A stretch of DNA of 64,000 bases from the NCBI RefSeq assembly GCF_022549215.1, contig NZ_JAKZFC010000001.1:496001-560000 (forward strand). The letters run 5' to 3'. The position numbers and the translations under genes were made by a program. The DNA comes from Solibacillus palustris. GTDB lineage: Bacteria; Bacillota; Bacilli; Bacillales_A; Planococcaceae. The notes under the pieces were generated by a model. That model was given only the letters and a program-made list of their open reading frames with translations, ran no database searches and was not told the origin of the DNA. Positions 54,801-63,401 of this stretch are shown here, piece after piece (the stretch's first letter is position 1; each line of letters starts with the position of its first letter).

Positions 54801-54925
54801 GAATTGGGGAAGGAACGGAAATGAATCAACCAATGGCGATCGTTGTTATCGGAGGATTAATTAGTTCAACATTTTTGACATTATTTATCGTACCAATTAT
54901 TTATCGTTTAATAGAAAGAGACTAA
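51887..54925 (+). CDS. RND-family efflux transporter (HAE-1 type, SwrC/YerP-like)
   Basis: 1012 residues with the RND layout: an N-terminal membrane helix (PVFTIVTMLFVLLLGAVSLF), two large extracytoplasmic loops and two groups of helices. LGALALGIGMLVDNAIVVIENIERHLEQG carries the paired acidic residues of the proton relay in TM4. The second half shows the parallel block LVGIVVNNGIVLVDYINQKR. Most RND pumps are Gram-negative tripartite systems; the Firmicute form acts without an outer membrane, e.g. SwrC for surfactin export. No membrane-fusion gene is adjacent. It is followed after 29 bases by the reductase-like gene. Confidence 0.93.
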   Translation: MNISKFSINRPVFTIVTMLFVLLLGAVSLFKIPITLIPDLNPPIGVVVTSYPGASPIEVNEKVTKPLEQSLATLPGIKKVQSTSMENSNLIVLEFNWSTDMDKVQTEILQRIDLVPLPDDAGQPRFLKFDPSQFPVIQLALAAKNKDIDVRQIAESLEQELKRTDGVASVTVSGKIIEEIQIELDPAKLEQQNLTQTDVMQMVQASNISLPGAELNTQEGQLLTTRVISLFTSADQIADLTISVNPLTGEVLKVSDVATVKRQEPQATTITRANDQPAVLISVLQESGANTASVSEKFQAELNRLLDEPQYEGVEATILFDQGDYVRIAISNISSSLIFGGLFAMLVLFVFLRGFKSPLIIGIAIPYSVIVTFVLMYFADFSLNIMTLGALALGIGMLVDNAIVVIENIERHLEQGTSPTAAAINGTKEVALAITASTITTIAVFVPVMFISGLIGKIFTEFALTISFSLIASLIVSLTVVPMFASKFLTTKSTKLTEKRQTSWLYRNYKKALYWALEKKAVVLSVTVLLLAVSGFSLYKTGTEFLPATDEGFVTLSVKLPNGVSIEKTEEVVSELETIAKEYDEVDVVVSLIGGNQQSLSRGTSNPNEAEISIKLVDLSVRSRSVFDIVEQLEQQVKSQIGERAEVAFSLSSSTGSTPNTLSFRATDSDEARLNESVTKIQQQLSQVDSITEVTTDLDETKEEIQIEIKRDEALKYGVLPAQIAQIVNTMMRGAFTTQIIAEDGEVLGVYTGFGKAYRENIEALKTMKLRTNAGVFVELQELAHIEIMQMQTAIRRSDQASAVAIFVKYKTTESLSGISTKVDKAIEQANIPNTTKIIFGGDRELFDSAKHDMILAIILAVILIYLVMGAQFESFKLPFVMIFSVPLMVIGVAISLWFTNTLLGVTAIIGILILVGIVVNNGIVLVDYINQKRQQGFDVQEAIVTGAQDRMRPILMTALTTILGLVPLALGIGEGTEMNQPMAIVVIGGLISSTFLTLFIVPIIYRLIERD

Positions 54926-54954
54926 TCATGTTGCTAGCAAAGGGGGAAAAATCA

Positions 54955-56037
54955 GTGGGTAGTCACTTTGTTACAGGCTTTCCGGGATTTGTTGCAACCC
55001 ATTTAATTTACGAGCTATTTAAACAAAAGGTAACGTCTGAAGTCATTGCCATTGTACAATCCGATGAATTAGCATGCGCAAAAGTTGTTGCGCAAGAAAT
55101 AGAGCAGCAATTTGAACAGTGCCAAATCATACTGTTTGAAGGCGATATTACATTACCGAATCTCGATTTGGCTGATGCAGATGTTCAGCTAATTGCACCA
55201 AAAATCTCGATAATCTGGCATTTAGCCGGTGAGCATAATTTGATGATTAAGCGTGAAAAAGCATGGAAAGTAAATGTTCATGGAACTGCAAACGTCAATG
55301 ACTTTACTGGCAAATTGCCGAATTTAAAACGCTATATGTATTTTAGTACGGCATTTATTGCAGGGAAACGACAAGGTGAAATTTTGGAAATGGAGTTAAT
55401 TCGCCCATCTGCATTTCATAACTTTCTAGAGGAATCAAAATTTGAGGCAGAGCTACTAGTAGATGATTTAAAATTAGAGCTACCGGTAACGATTATTCGG
55501 CCAACGATGATTTATGGGCATTCTCAAACAGGGAGAACTCAGCGCTTTGATGGCATCTATTTTTTGATGAATATGATTGGTTATTTGAAAAACCAAATGT
55601 TGTTTCCTCAAGTCGGTAGTAAAAATACCGATTTTCAAGTTGTCGCATTAGATTATGTAGTCAATGCGAGTATCGCGCTTTGTTTAAATGACCAAGCTGA
55701 AGGTGAGACGGTACATTTAACAGATATAAATCTATATAAAGTAATAGATGTCTATCAAAGGCTCGTACAATTAATGACAAAGCGCAAAACTTTTAGTACA
55801 TTACCGCTAGGCATTGCTAAAGTAATGTTAGAGCAATCAAGTATTCGAACTGCCTGGCATGTACCGCCGCAAATGATTGATTATTTAGACCATGCGGCAT
55901 GCTTTGACACAAAGGACTGTGAGCGATTATTGGAACATGCGAATATGGAGTGGGTTAATTTACTCGAAGTGTTACCAAACTTAGTGGATTTTTATGAAAA
56001 TAACAAGCATTTAACGACCTATCATGTAAAAATTTGA
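54955..56037 (+). CDS. Extended SDR / thioester-reductase-like NAD(P)-binding protein
   Basis: About 360 residues. The GTG at 54955 (AAAGGGGGAAAAATCA upstream) starts VGSHFVTGFPGFVATHL, with the TGxxGF dinucleotide motif right at the N-terminus; the ATG at 54928 lacks a site. Further family parts: IIWHLAGEHNLMI, YMYFSTAFIAGKRQGEI and PVTIIRPTMIYG. The usual Y-x3-K is degraded: the Lys is in FLEESKFEAE but the Tyr position is not Tyr. Substrate unknown; possibly lipid or isoprenoid related. Probably cotranscribed with the RND pump. Confidence 0.8.
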   Translation: MGSHFVTGFPGFVATHLIYELFKQKVTSEVIAIVQSDELACAKVVAQEIEQQFEQCQIILFEGDITLPNLDLADADVQLIAPKISIIWHLAGEHNLMIKREKAWKVNVHGTANVNDFTGKLPNLKRYMYFSTAFIAGKRQGEILEMELIRPSAFHNFLEESKFEAELLVDDLKLELPVTIIRPTMIYGHSQTGRTQRFDGIYFLMNMIGYLKNQMLFPQVGSKNTDFQVVALDYVVNASIALCLNDQAEGETVHLTDINLYKVIDVYQRLVQLMTKRKTFSTLPLGIAKVMLEQSSIRTAWHVPPQMIDYLDHAACFDTKDCERLLEHANMEWVNLLEVLPNLVDFYENNKHLTTYHVKI

Positions 56038-56056
56038 TATCTTACAAAAGATTTAA

Positions 56057-56084
56057 TTGATTTTTTTTCGCTTTATCGTATAAT
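56057..56084 (+). promoter_or_regulatory. Promoter of the riboswitch-controlled TerC gene
   Basis: TTGATT (56057-56062), 16-bp spacer, TATAAT (56079-56084). Confidence 0.6.
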
Positions 56085-56104
56085 AAATATATTAGTTGAA
56101 TATC

Positions 56105-56300
56105 CATTTGACATTTGTCAAAGGGGAGTAGCTATAAGGGATTTTTTCTTACATGTCGAATTAAAGCGCGTAAGATTATAAAAATGAACTTATTTCACAT
56201 TCGTCATTACATGGTTAGGAACCATCGGGTGTGATAGCATCAGTTTGCTTAGCAAGACCTTTGCCTATACTAATAGGCAGAGGTCTTTTCTTTTTTGGCC
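56105..56300 (+). promoter_or_regulatory. yybP-ykoY manganese riboswitch
   Basis: The leader holds AAAGGGGAGTAGC (56120-56132), the conserved opening of this class, and later GTTAGGAACC. A full intrinsic terminator follows: AAGACCTTTGCCTAT with ATAGGCAGAGGTCTTTT (56254-56296). The class senses Mn2+ and typically sits before TerC-family or P-type transport genes, exactly as here (ykoY homologue). Mn2+ binding should prevent termination and raise expression of the exporter. The second conserved loop was not traced base by base. Confidence 0.8.
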
Positions 56301-56378
56301 TTTTGGGTGTTTTTTCAACTTACAATATGAAGCCCATTTAAAATGGGTACACATCTTTATTAAGGAGGAGAACTGTTC

Positions 56379-57131
56379 ATGGAAACTATTTTATTGGAAT
56401 ATGCATGGGTCTTACTTGTATTAGTATTCCTTGAAGGATTATTAGCGGCAGATAACGCAGTAGTTATGGCGGTAATGGTAAAACATTTACCGAAAGAGCA
56501 GCAGAAAAAAGCATTATTTTATGGATTATTTGGGGCGTTTATATTCCGTTTCATTGCACTATTCTTAATCACATTCCTAGCAAAATATTGGGAAATTCAA
56601 GCGATTGGTGCAGCATATTTACTGTTTATTTCGATAAAGCATTTATATGATAATCATTACAAAAAAGAAGAAGAGCACAAGGATGCTGTTGAGAAAAAAG
56701 GTTCTGGCTTCTGGATGACTGTTTTAAAGGTAGAGTTAGCAGATATCGCCTTTGCGATTGACTCAATGTTAGCTGCAGTTGCCATTGCAATGACATTACC
56801 ACATATTAGTGATATTGATATCGGTGGAATTAACGCGGGACCATTCACAGTTATGTTCTTAGGTGGATTCATTGGTCTTGTTATTATGCGATTTGCGGCA
56901 CAAATGTTCGTTAAATTATTAAACGATTACCCAACATTAGAAACTGCAGCCTTCTTAATCGTTGGTTGGGTAGGGGTAAAATTAGCGGTATTAGCGTTAG
57001 CTCACGAAAACCTTGCAATTATTGATCCACACTTCCCACACTCAACAACATGGCAAGTTATATTCTGGGTTGTCTTACTTGGTATAGCAATCGGTGGCTA
57101 TGTTGCAGGTGTAATGAAAAATAAAAAATAA
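56379..57131 (+). CDS. TerC-family manganese exporter (YkoY/MeeY-like)
   Basis: 250 residues, seven membrane segments. Conserved acidic motifs: LEGLLAADNAVVMAVMV in the first helix and ELADIAFAIDSMLAAVAIAM in the fourth. These are the metal-coordinating E/D/N positions of TerC proteins. In B. subtilis YkoY and YceF (MeeY, MeeF) export Mn2+ and help load secreted enzymes. The Mn riboswitch upstream supports the same job. AAGGAGGAG precedes the ATG. Confidence 0.92.
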   Translation: METILLEYAWVLLVLVFLEGLLAADNAVVMAVMVKHLPKEQQKKALFYGLFGAFIFRFIALFLITFLAKYWEIQAIGAAYLLFISIKHLYDNHYKKEEEHKDAVEKKGSGFWMTVLKVELADIAFAIDSMLAAVAIAMTLPHISDIDIGGINAGPFTVMFLGGFIGLVIMRFAAQMFVKLLNDYPTLETAAFLIVGWVGVKLAVLALAHENLAIIDPHFPHSTTWQVIFWVVLLGIAIGGYVAGVMKNKK

Positions 57132-57243
57132 AAAGTATAATAATCAGCTGAATAATGGGGGTACTTCAATAATCGAAGTATCTCCTTTTCATTTTCAGCG
57201 TAATTCATTATACTAGAAAAAATGAATGATGGAGGCGACTATT

Positions 57244-58593
57244 TTGCCTTTAAAACAATTTGAAAAAAGAAGTATTACACCGTTTCGACTTTTACTCACT
57301 TATTATTTTTTCGCCATATTAATTTCGTATTTGTTGTTGCGAATTCCTGGTGTGCATTTAGAAGGTGTACAAGTCTCACATTTAGATAGCCTATTTATGG
57401 CGGTAAGTGCAGTAAGTGTAACGGGGTTGACAACGGTAACAGTTGCAGAAACATATAGTAGCTTTGGTTTAGCAATGATTTTAATCATTTTACAGTTTGG
57501 TGCCATTGGTATTATGTCAATAGGTACTTTTTTATGGCTATTATTCGGCAAGAAAATTGGCATGCGTGAACGTCAGTTAATTATGATTGACCACAATCAG
57601 TACAATTTGTCAGGTGTTGTGGCGCTGATTAAGCAAATTACAAAATTACTGTTTTTAATTGAATCAATCGGAGCAATCATTTTAATGGTTCATTTTAAAC
57701 GTTATTTTGATACGTGGGAAGAGGCTGCCATCAACGGGATATTTGCCTCGATTTCAGCGACTACTAATGGTGGTTTTGATATTACGGGCATGAGTTTGGT
57801 GCCATTTCATTCGGATTATTTCGTGCAATTTGTTTGTATGATCTTAATTTTTTTAGGGGCAATTGGCTTTCCGGTGCTAGTAGAAGTAAAAACGTATTTA
57901 TTGAAAAAAGATCCGACATTCCGCTTTAGTTTATTTACGAAAATCACAACGGCAACATACGGTATACTGTTTGTTGGAGGAACGGTCATAATATTAATAC
58001 TAGAAAGCTTTTATTCCTTTAAAGGAATGCAATGGCATGAGGCGATTTTTACGGCCATGTTTCATTCCGTTTCGACACGTTCTGCAGGATTGACGACGTT
58101 TGATATCACGACATTTAATGAGGCGACACAGCTCTTTTTGAGTGGGTTGATGTTTATCGGGGCTTCACCAAGTTCAGTTGGTGGAGGAATTCGAACGACG
58201 ACATTTGCGATTATCATTTTATTTGTCATTGCCTATTCGCGCGGTCACTCTGATATTCAAATTTTTAAACGTGAAATTCATTTAATAGATGTTTTTCGTT
58301 CGTTTGCTGTATTAATTTTTGCAATTTTCATGGTCATGGTGGCGATGATGATTTTACTCATTACTGAGCAGCATGCATCCATGAATCAAATTTTATTTGA
58401 AATTACGTCGGCGTTCGGAACATGTGGAATGTCTTTAGGCATTACACAGGATTTATCGACGATAGGGAAAGTTGTCATTATGACACTAATGTTCATCGGT
58501 CGTGTTGGCTTAATTTCGTTTCTGTATTCCCTAGGTGGTACATCAAAAAGGAAAAAGTATCACTATCCGAAAGAGCGAATTATTATTGGATGA
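57244..58593 (+). CDS. Trk/Ktr-type potassium transporter membrane subunit (KtrB/KtrD-like)
   Basis: About 449 residues if started at the TTG at 57244, placed 8 bases after GGAGG; the ATG at 57226 lies before the ribosome site. Four M1-P-M2-like repeats with selectivity-filter glycines: VSAVSVTGLTTV, SISATTNGGFD, SVSTRSAGLTTFD and TSAFGTCGMSLG. GASPSSVGGGIRTTT is the gating loop. It moves K+ (with Na+) into the cell together with a cytoplasmic KtrA/KtrC ring, whose gene is not adjacent. Confidence 0.92.
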   Translation: MPLKQFEKRSITPFRLLLTYYFFAILISYLLLRIPGVHLEGVQVSHLDSLFMAVSAVSVTGLTTVTVAETYSSFGLAMILIILQFGAIGIMSIGTFLWLLFGKKIGMRERQLIMIDHNQYNLSGVVALIKQITKLLFLIESIGAIILMVHFKRYFDTWEEAAINGIFASISATTNGGFDITGMSLVPFHSDYFVQFVCMILIFLGAIGFPVLVEVKTYLLKKDPTFRFSLFTKITTATYGILFVGGTVIILILESFYSFKGMQWHEAIFTAMFHSVSTRSAGLTTFDITTFNEATQLFLSGLMFIGASPSSVGGGIRTTTFAIIILFVIAYSRGHSDIQIFKREIHLIDVFRSFAVLIFAIFMVMVAMMILLITEQHASMNQILFEITSAFGTCGMSLGITQDLSTIGKVVIMTLMFIGRVGLISFLYSLGGTSKRKKYHYPKERIIIG

Positions 58594-58596
58594 AAA

Positions 58597-58637
58597 AAAG
58601 CTACGATTACTCAATTATTGAGCGAATCGTAGCTTCT
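58597..58637. terminator. Bidirectional terminator between convergent genes
   Basis: AAGCTACGATT pairs with AATCGTAGCTT, with A-run on the left and T-run on the right, so it can stop both the K+ transporter and the radical SAM transcript. Confidence 0.88.
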
Positions 58638-58642
58638 TTATG

Positions 58643-60379
58643 TTAGTTAAAAGAATAGAAATAAGGTGCTTCGCTGTTGCGGAAGTATGTGAACAAGTAG
58701 CCGGTTTGCTTTGTTACAGTGCCTGTTTCATCATAGTTTTGGAAGTCTATGTGGAATGGAATAACTAACGAATGCTTAAATAGTTCACGTTCGCTAATAT
58801 TCATCGCTGCAAATTCATCTCCAACAATTGCAGGCTTTTCTTTAATACGTGCATAAATATCACGCATTTCATTTTCGGAAAGTCGGTCATTCCACCATAA
58901 TTTACGTGGTTGGAAATGTTGTCCACTTAAGAAGTCGTATTTCATTAAGCTTGTGATAATGTCGATATTTGCATTTTCTACAGTTTGTAAAAATTCAAGT
59001 AAACGACGGAATAAGTCTTCTAGCTGATGACCGATTCGGCTCCAACCTTTTGTTTCCCAATACGTACCGAAGTTTTGGAAGAAGTCGAACGGTGTTTCGA
59101 ATACCTGAGTTACTAAATATTCGATTGTATGATCCATACGGTGCGCATTCCAATATTTTTCAAGTACATCCTCTGCATGTTTAATCCTTACGATATCATC
59201 AAATGTTAGCACGTTGTTTGAGAAAATTTCATACGGTGAGATGTCAACGTATGTATAGCCATATTTTTCGGCCTCTAAACGTAAGCCTGTACCACGTAAC
59301 AGTTTTAAGAAACCAAGCTGTAGTTCTTCTGGACGCATTGCGAATACATCATTGAACGTTTTGCGGAATGAATTGTAGTCTTCTTCTGGTAAGCCTGCAA
59401 TTAAGTCTAAGTGCTGATCGATTTTACCGCCTTCTTTTACCATTGTGACTGTACGTGTAAGCTTTTCAAAGTTTTGACGGCGCTTTACTAAGTCATTTGT
59501 TAAATCATTTGTTGATTGGACACCGATTTCAAAGCGGAATAAACCACGAGGTGCATTGTCATTTAAAAATTGAATAACTTCAGGACGCATAATATCGGCC
59601 GTGATTTCGAATTGGAATACAACGCCGGGCTTGTGTTCATCGATTAAAAATTGGAACATTTCCATCGCATAGCTACGGCTAATATTAAATGTACGGTCAA
59701 CGAATTTTATTGTTTTGGCACCATTGTCCATTAAATAACGAATGTCCTCTTTAATTTTCTCACGATTAAAGTAGCGTACACCGACTTCAATAGAAGAAAG
59801 GCAGAACTGGCAGCTAAACGGACAGCCGCGACTTGTTTCAATATATTGGATACGCTTTCCTAAATGCGGTAAATCTTCTTCAAAGCGGAATGGTGTCGCA
59901 ATTTCACGTAAATCAACTTTTGGCGGTTGTGCGTGTATTTTTAGTTTTCCATCATGTAAGTAGCAAATTCCGGGTACTTTTTCAAGTTCAATTTCACCAT
60001 TGAAGTGGCGCAGCATTTCTTTAAATGAAACTTCGCCCTCGCCCATAATAATGTAGTCAATTTCATCATGCTTGCGTAACCAGTCATGTACGTCGTAAGA
60101 AACTTCAGGACCACCTAGTACGATTTTGACATTCGGTAAAACTGTTTTTAACATGCGAATAACGGCAATTGTTTCGTTAATGTTCCAAATATAGCAACTG
60201 AAACCGACTATATCAGGTTTCTTTTGAAATAGGTCAGAAACGATGTTAAACGCGGGATCTTTAATAGTGTATTCAGCTAGTTCACATACAAATTCTGGTT
60301 GAATGGCTGCTTTTAAATAACGAATAGCTAAATTCGTGTGAATATATTTTGCATTTAATGTACTTAAAACAATGTTCAT
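58643..60379 (-). CDS. B12-binding-domain radical SAM protein (DUF4080-type)
   Basis: 578 residues. Residues 1-130 form a Rossmann-like cobalamin-binding domain (IVGFSCYIWNINETIAVIRMLKTVLPNVKIVLGGPEVS). The radical SAM cluster is C186-x3-C190-x2-C193 in SRGCPFSCQFC, followed by TIKFVDRTFN and the GGKIDQHLDLIAGLP block. The C-terminal ~170 residues match the DUF4080 extension. No DxHxxG motif is seen in the N-domain, so cobalamin binding would be base-off without a His ligand. Substrate unknown. Monocistronic. Confidence 0.9.
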   Translation of the reverse strand: MNIVLSTLNAKYIHTNLAIRYLKAAIQPEFVCELAEYTIKDPAFNIVSDLFQKKPDIVGFSCYIWNINETIAVIRMLKTVLPNVKIVLGGPEVSYDVHDWLRKHDEIDYIIMGEGEVSFKEMLRHFNGEIELEKVPGICYLHDGKLKIHAQPPKVDLREIATPFRFEEDLPHLGKRIQYIETSRGCPFSCQFCLSSIEVGVRYFNREKIKEDIRYLMDNGAKTIKFVDRTFNISRSYAMEMFQFLIDEHKPGVVFQFEITADIMRPEVIQFLNDNAPRGLFRFEIGVQSTNDLTNDLVKRRQNFEKLTRTVTMVKEGGKIDQHLDLIAGLPEEDYNSFRKTFNDVFAMRPEELQLGFLKLLRGTGLRLEAEKYGYTYVDISPYEIFSNNVLTFDDIVRIKHAEDVLEKYWNAHRMDHTIEYLVTQVFETPFDFFQNFGTYWETKGWSRIGHQLEDLFRRLLEFLQTVENANIDIITSLMKYDFLSGQHFQPRKLWWNDRLSENEMRDIYARIKEKPAIVGDEFAAMNISERELFKHSLVIPFHIDFQNYDETGTVTKQTGYLFTYFRNSEAPYFYSFN

Positions 60380-60541
60380 AGTTTAATTCTCCTCTACATA
60401 CATACTATTGTAGCAGTGTGAGACACAGCAAACAATATAGGATATTATGCCCATTTTATTCCAAGTAATAGTATGGAATAATGTTGAGTATGTATAATTT
60501 TCTGAAAATTTTAAAATAAGAATTAGGAGGCTCGGATATTA

Positions 60542-61990
60542 GTGGAAGGCGAATTGAGTCACGTTGTAGAAAATCTATTTCAACAGGCAAATGAACATAT
60601 GGTTATTTTTGATTGTACTGGAAAAATAAAGTATATGAATGGTAAAGTTGTCGACACGTTTGAACAGTTAAACATTCAGACAAATTTTTTTGAGTTAACA
60701 GAAAATAATAATGCTGAATGGAATAAGTTCATTACAAGAGTGACTCGAGACGCCACGGCTAGCTATACTTTAGATTTGTATAATGACTTTCAACAAAATG
60801 TGCTAATAAGTTTTTTAGGCTATTACATTCCTGAACGACAATTAGTTCTTTGTATATTACAATTTAACATAGTGCACAAACCATTAAATGAAACGCAACA
60901 TAATTACCATTTGATAAATGGCCTACTCAATGGGGTAGTGCTTACTTCTAAAAATGGTAAAATTATTATGACTAATCCAATCGCACTACAGCTATTAGGC
61001 TTTGATAATGGACAACTTGAAAAAAGAAGTTATGATTTATTATTTGAAAATTGTTATGTTGATCCAAAAGCGATTATTCAATATTATCGTATGATATCGA
61101 ACAATGAGCTTGCGACGATTTTAGTTAAGCGTATTAGTAACGATGATCAAGTGTGCTATTTAAATATTTCAAGCAAAATCGATGAAACACTTGATATGTT
61201 GGTAACTACTATTACGGATCAAACAGAAAAAATGATATTATTAGAAACAATTAACCATCAAAAGTCATTAGCAACAGTTGGGCAAAGTGTAGCGACTATT
61301 ATCCATGAAATTCGGAATCCAATGACCACTATTCAAGGCTTTATTCAGATGATTAAGAGCAGTATAGAAGAGCAGGTAAATCCTTATTTTCAAATTGTCG
61401 AAACCGAGCTTCAGCGAATTGATGATATGCTATTAGAATTACTATCGATTTCTAAGCCGAAAAAATATGATTTTCATTTACTTGATTTCAAAGGGGTAAT
61501 AGAGCAAGCAATTACATTACTTCAATTGAAGGCCTTAGAAGCAAATGTAAATATTATTTTTGAATATGATGACAATGCTTCTTTCTTAATAAAAGGGAAT
61601 TACAATCGATTAAAGCAAATGCTTATTAACTTACTGAAAAATGCAATTGAAGCAGTTGAAACGAATGGTTCAATAATTGTTCGTTTGCTATATACAAATG
61701 CATCGACACTTCGGTTAATTGTAGAAGATACAGGAAAAGGAATGTCGAAAGAGCAATTAGCAAACGCATTTCAATCATTTTTTTCGACAAAATCTACTGG
61801 GACAGGCTTAGGGCTTGTGTTAGTTCAAACAGTTGTAGAAGAGCACAATGGTACTATTTTTGTGGAAAGTAGTGAAGGTGTAGGTTCAAGGTTTAAAATT
61901 GATATAAACTTATTAGAGAATGAAGGGAATCCGTCCATTTCGTTTTCGTCTTATCCTTCCATGCAAAAATCAGCAAACATATATCTGTAA
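60542..61990 (+). CDS. Soluble PAS-domain sensor histidine kinase (sporulation-kinase-like)
   Basis: 482 residues from a GTG start (GGAGG 11 bases upstream), no membrane segment. Two PAS-like domains (residues ~10-115 and ~120-235), then HisKA with H255 in TIIHEIRNPMTTIQGFIQMI, and HATPase with N-box NLLKNAIEAVETNG, G1 DTGKGMS, G2 STGTGLGLVLV. The kinase core resembles that of the membrane kinase at 45082. No response regulator adjacent; it fits a KinA/KinE-type phosphorelay kinase by layout, which is inference. Confidence 0.88.
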   Translation: MEGELSHVVENLFQQANEHMVIFDCTGKIKYMNGKVVDTFEQLNIQTNFFELTENNNAEWNKFITRVTRDATASYTLDLYNDFQQNVLISFLGYYIPERQLVLCILQFNIVHKPLNETQHNYHLINGLLNGVVLTSKNGKIIMTNPIALQLLGFDNGQLEKRSYDLLFENCYVDPKAIIQYYRMISNNELATILVKRISNDDQVCYLNISSKIDETLDMLVTTITDQTEKMILLETINHQKSLATVGQSVATIIHEIRNPMTTIQGFIQMIKSSIEEQVNPYFQIVETELQRIDDMLLELLSISKPKKYDFHLLDFKGVIEQAITLLQLKALEANVNIIFEYDDNASFLIKGNYNRLKQMLINLLKNAIEAVETNGSIIVRLLYTNASTLRLIVEDTGKGMSKEQLANAFQSFFSTKSTGTGLGLVLVQTVVEEHNGTIFVESSEGVGSRFKIDINLLENEGNPSISFSSYPSMQKSANIYL

Positions 61991-62053
61991 TGACTATTCA
62001 TTAAGTGAAACACTCCTAGTTCACTTCAAATTTTATTTGAAAAAATGCGTATT

Positions 62054-62083
62054 TTGACAAAACTTTCGATTAATCGCTATAAT
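62054..62083 (+). promoter_or_regulatory. Promoter of the MarR-family gene
   Basis: TTGACA (62054-62059), 18-bp spacer, TATAAT (62078-62083), both perfect hexamers. Confidence 0.75.
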
Positions 62084-62116
62084 AGCCTTATTACTCAAAA
62101 ATAGAGGATGGTTTTT

Positions 62117-62563
62117 ATGGCTTCAAATGAAGTAAAACAATCGTTAAAATTATTTATCGTATTATCAAGAGCAACGAAAGCGATTAATGAAGCGACGAAT
62201 CAGTTTATCCAACAAAACGGTTTGAATCCAACCGAATTTGCAGTTTTAGAGCTTTTATATCATAAAGGTCGCCAACCATTACAACAAATTGGCAACAAAA
62301 TTTTATTAGCAAGCGGTTCGATTACGTATGTAGTAGATAAATTAGAAAAGCGCCAATTTTTAGCACGTGTTTCTTGTCCAGAGGATCGTCGTGTAACCTT
62401 TGCAGAAATTACTGAACAAGGTTCTGAATTTATGGACAAGCTGTTTCCGGAGCACGAGCAAAAATTACATGAGCTTTTAAGTGCCCTATCATCAGAAGAA
62501 AAGCAAACGACTATTGAGTTAGTAAAAAAATTAGGTATATCGATTAAAGATTTATCTTATTAA
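62117..62563 (+). CDS. MarR-family transcriptional regulator (MhqR-like)
   Basis: 148 residues from the ATG at 62117 (GAGGA 8 bases upstream), preferred over the ATG at 62108, which overlaps that site. Winged-helix core: LNPTEFAVLELLYHKGRQPLQQIGNKILLASGSITYVVDKLEKRQFLARVSCPEDRRVTFAEITEQG with the wing D-R-R. The opening and the ASGSITYVVDKLEK recognition helix resemble MhqR (YkvE), a repressor of quinone and azo-compound detoxification genes in B. subtilis. One Cys (in VSCPEDRR) lies in the wing. Confidence 0.88.
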   Translation: MASNEVKQSLKLFIVLSRATKAINEATNQFIQQNGLNPTEFAVLELLYHKGRQPLQQIGNKILLASGSITYVVDKLEKRQFLARVSCPEDRRVTFAEITEQGSEFMDKLFPEHEQKLHELLSALSSEEKQTTIELVKKLGISIKDLSY

Positions 62564-62565
62564 AA

Positions 62566-62607
62566 AAACGCCTCTCCAACTCATCATGAATTGGGTAGGC
62601 GTTTTTT
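62566..62607. terminator. Bidirectional terminator
   Basis: AAAACGCCTCTCCAACTCAT pairs with ATGAATTGGGTAGGCGTTTT (small mismatches), A-run left and T-run right, between convergent genes. Confidence 0.8.
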
Positions 62608-62631
62608 AATTTTTGGATGATAGAATATAAA

Positions 62632-63339
62632 TTATTGAATTGTTAAGCCCATTTGTAAAAATGCGTCTTGTAAATCTGCTGCTACCGTATCATAAATTGT
62701 CAGTGTTACAAACATATTGTCTCGTTCAAATGCAAATTTAATAACTTTATCAGTGTTTTCAAACGTAGTTTCGTAACCGACAATTTGAATAATGTCAGTA
62801 TGATGTTCTAAAATACCGCTTAAATCATATTCTTTCACATCTGATGAAATCGCATCCATTGATTCAGTTACAGAAGACTTTACATCTTCAAAAGTTACCT
62901 CACCTTTTGCAGTAACTTCAATTTGCATTGAGAAATTGTCATCAGCATTGTAGAGTAAATGATCGATGCCAGGTTCCTCTGCCTCTAATGTGTAGTTTTC
63001 AAAGTGTTCAATAGAATAATTCATTTCTGCACTTTTTGAAGTAATAACCGCCTCTTTAAACGTTTGCCCGTTTGAACTATAAGTTAATGTTGCTTGTTCA
63101 TCAGTTTGTTGAGGCTTTGCTTGTGCTGGTTCGTTCGTTTCTCCAGCACCTTTAGCGGGTTCTGTAGTTGTCTGAGTTGTTGTTGTTTCTTCGGTACTTG
63201 TTTCTGTTTGAGTTTGCTCTGTTTGAGGTTTTTCGTTTTCAGCCGTATTCGTGTCAGGCTCGCTTGTATCAGTATTACAAGCAGCTAATGTAGTTGATAG
63301 TAATAGCAATGCACTCAATGTTGCGAATGGTTTTTTCAT
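62632..63339 (-). CDS. Lipoprotein of unknown function
   Basis: 235 residues. Signal peptide MKKPFATLSALLLLSTTLAAC with lipobox LAAC. A Thr/Glu/Gln-rich linker of ~60 residues (ETSTEETTTTQTTTEPAKG) typical of surface lipoproteins follows. A C-terminal ~140-residue domain begins ATLTYSSNGQTFKEAVI, with alternating strands. GAGGAGGCACATT precedes the ATG on the minus strand. I do not recognise the domain. Confidence 0.8.
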   Translation of the reverse strand: MKKPFATLSALLLLSTTLAACNTDTSEPDTNTAENEKPQTEQTQTETSTEETTTTQTTTEPAKGAGETNEPAQAKPQQTDEQATLTYSSNGQTFKEAVITSKSAEMNYSIEHFENYTLEAEEPGIDHLLYNADDNFSMQIEVTAKGEVTFEDVKSSVTESMDAISSDVKEYDLSGILEHHTDIIQIVGYETTFENTDKVIKFAFERDNMFVTLTIYDTVAADLQDAFLQMGLTIQ

Positions 63340-63401
63340 AATGTGCCTCCTCTTACTTTAATAGATGGAAACTGTGAAAGTAAGTTTCTGATTTTATTGT
63401 A

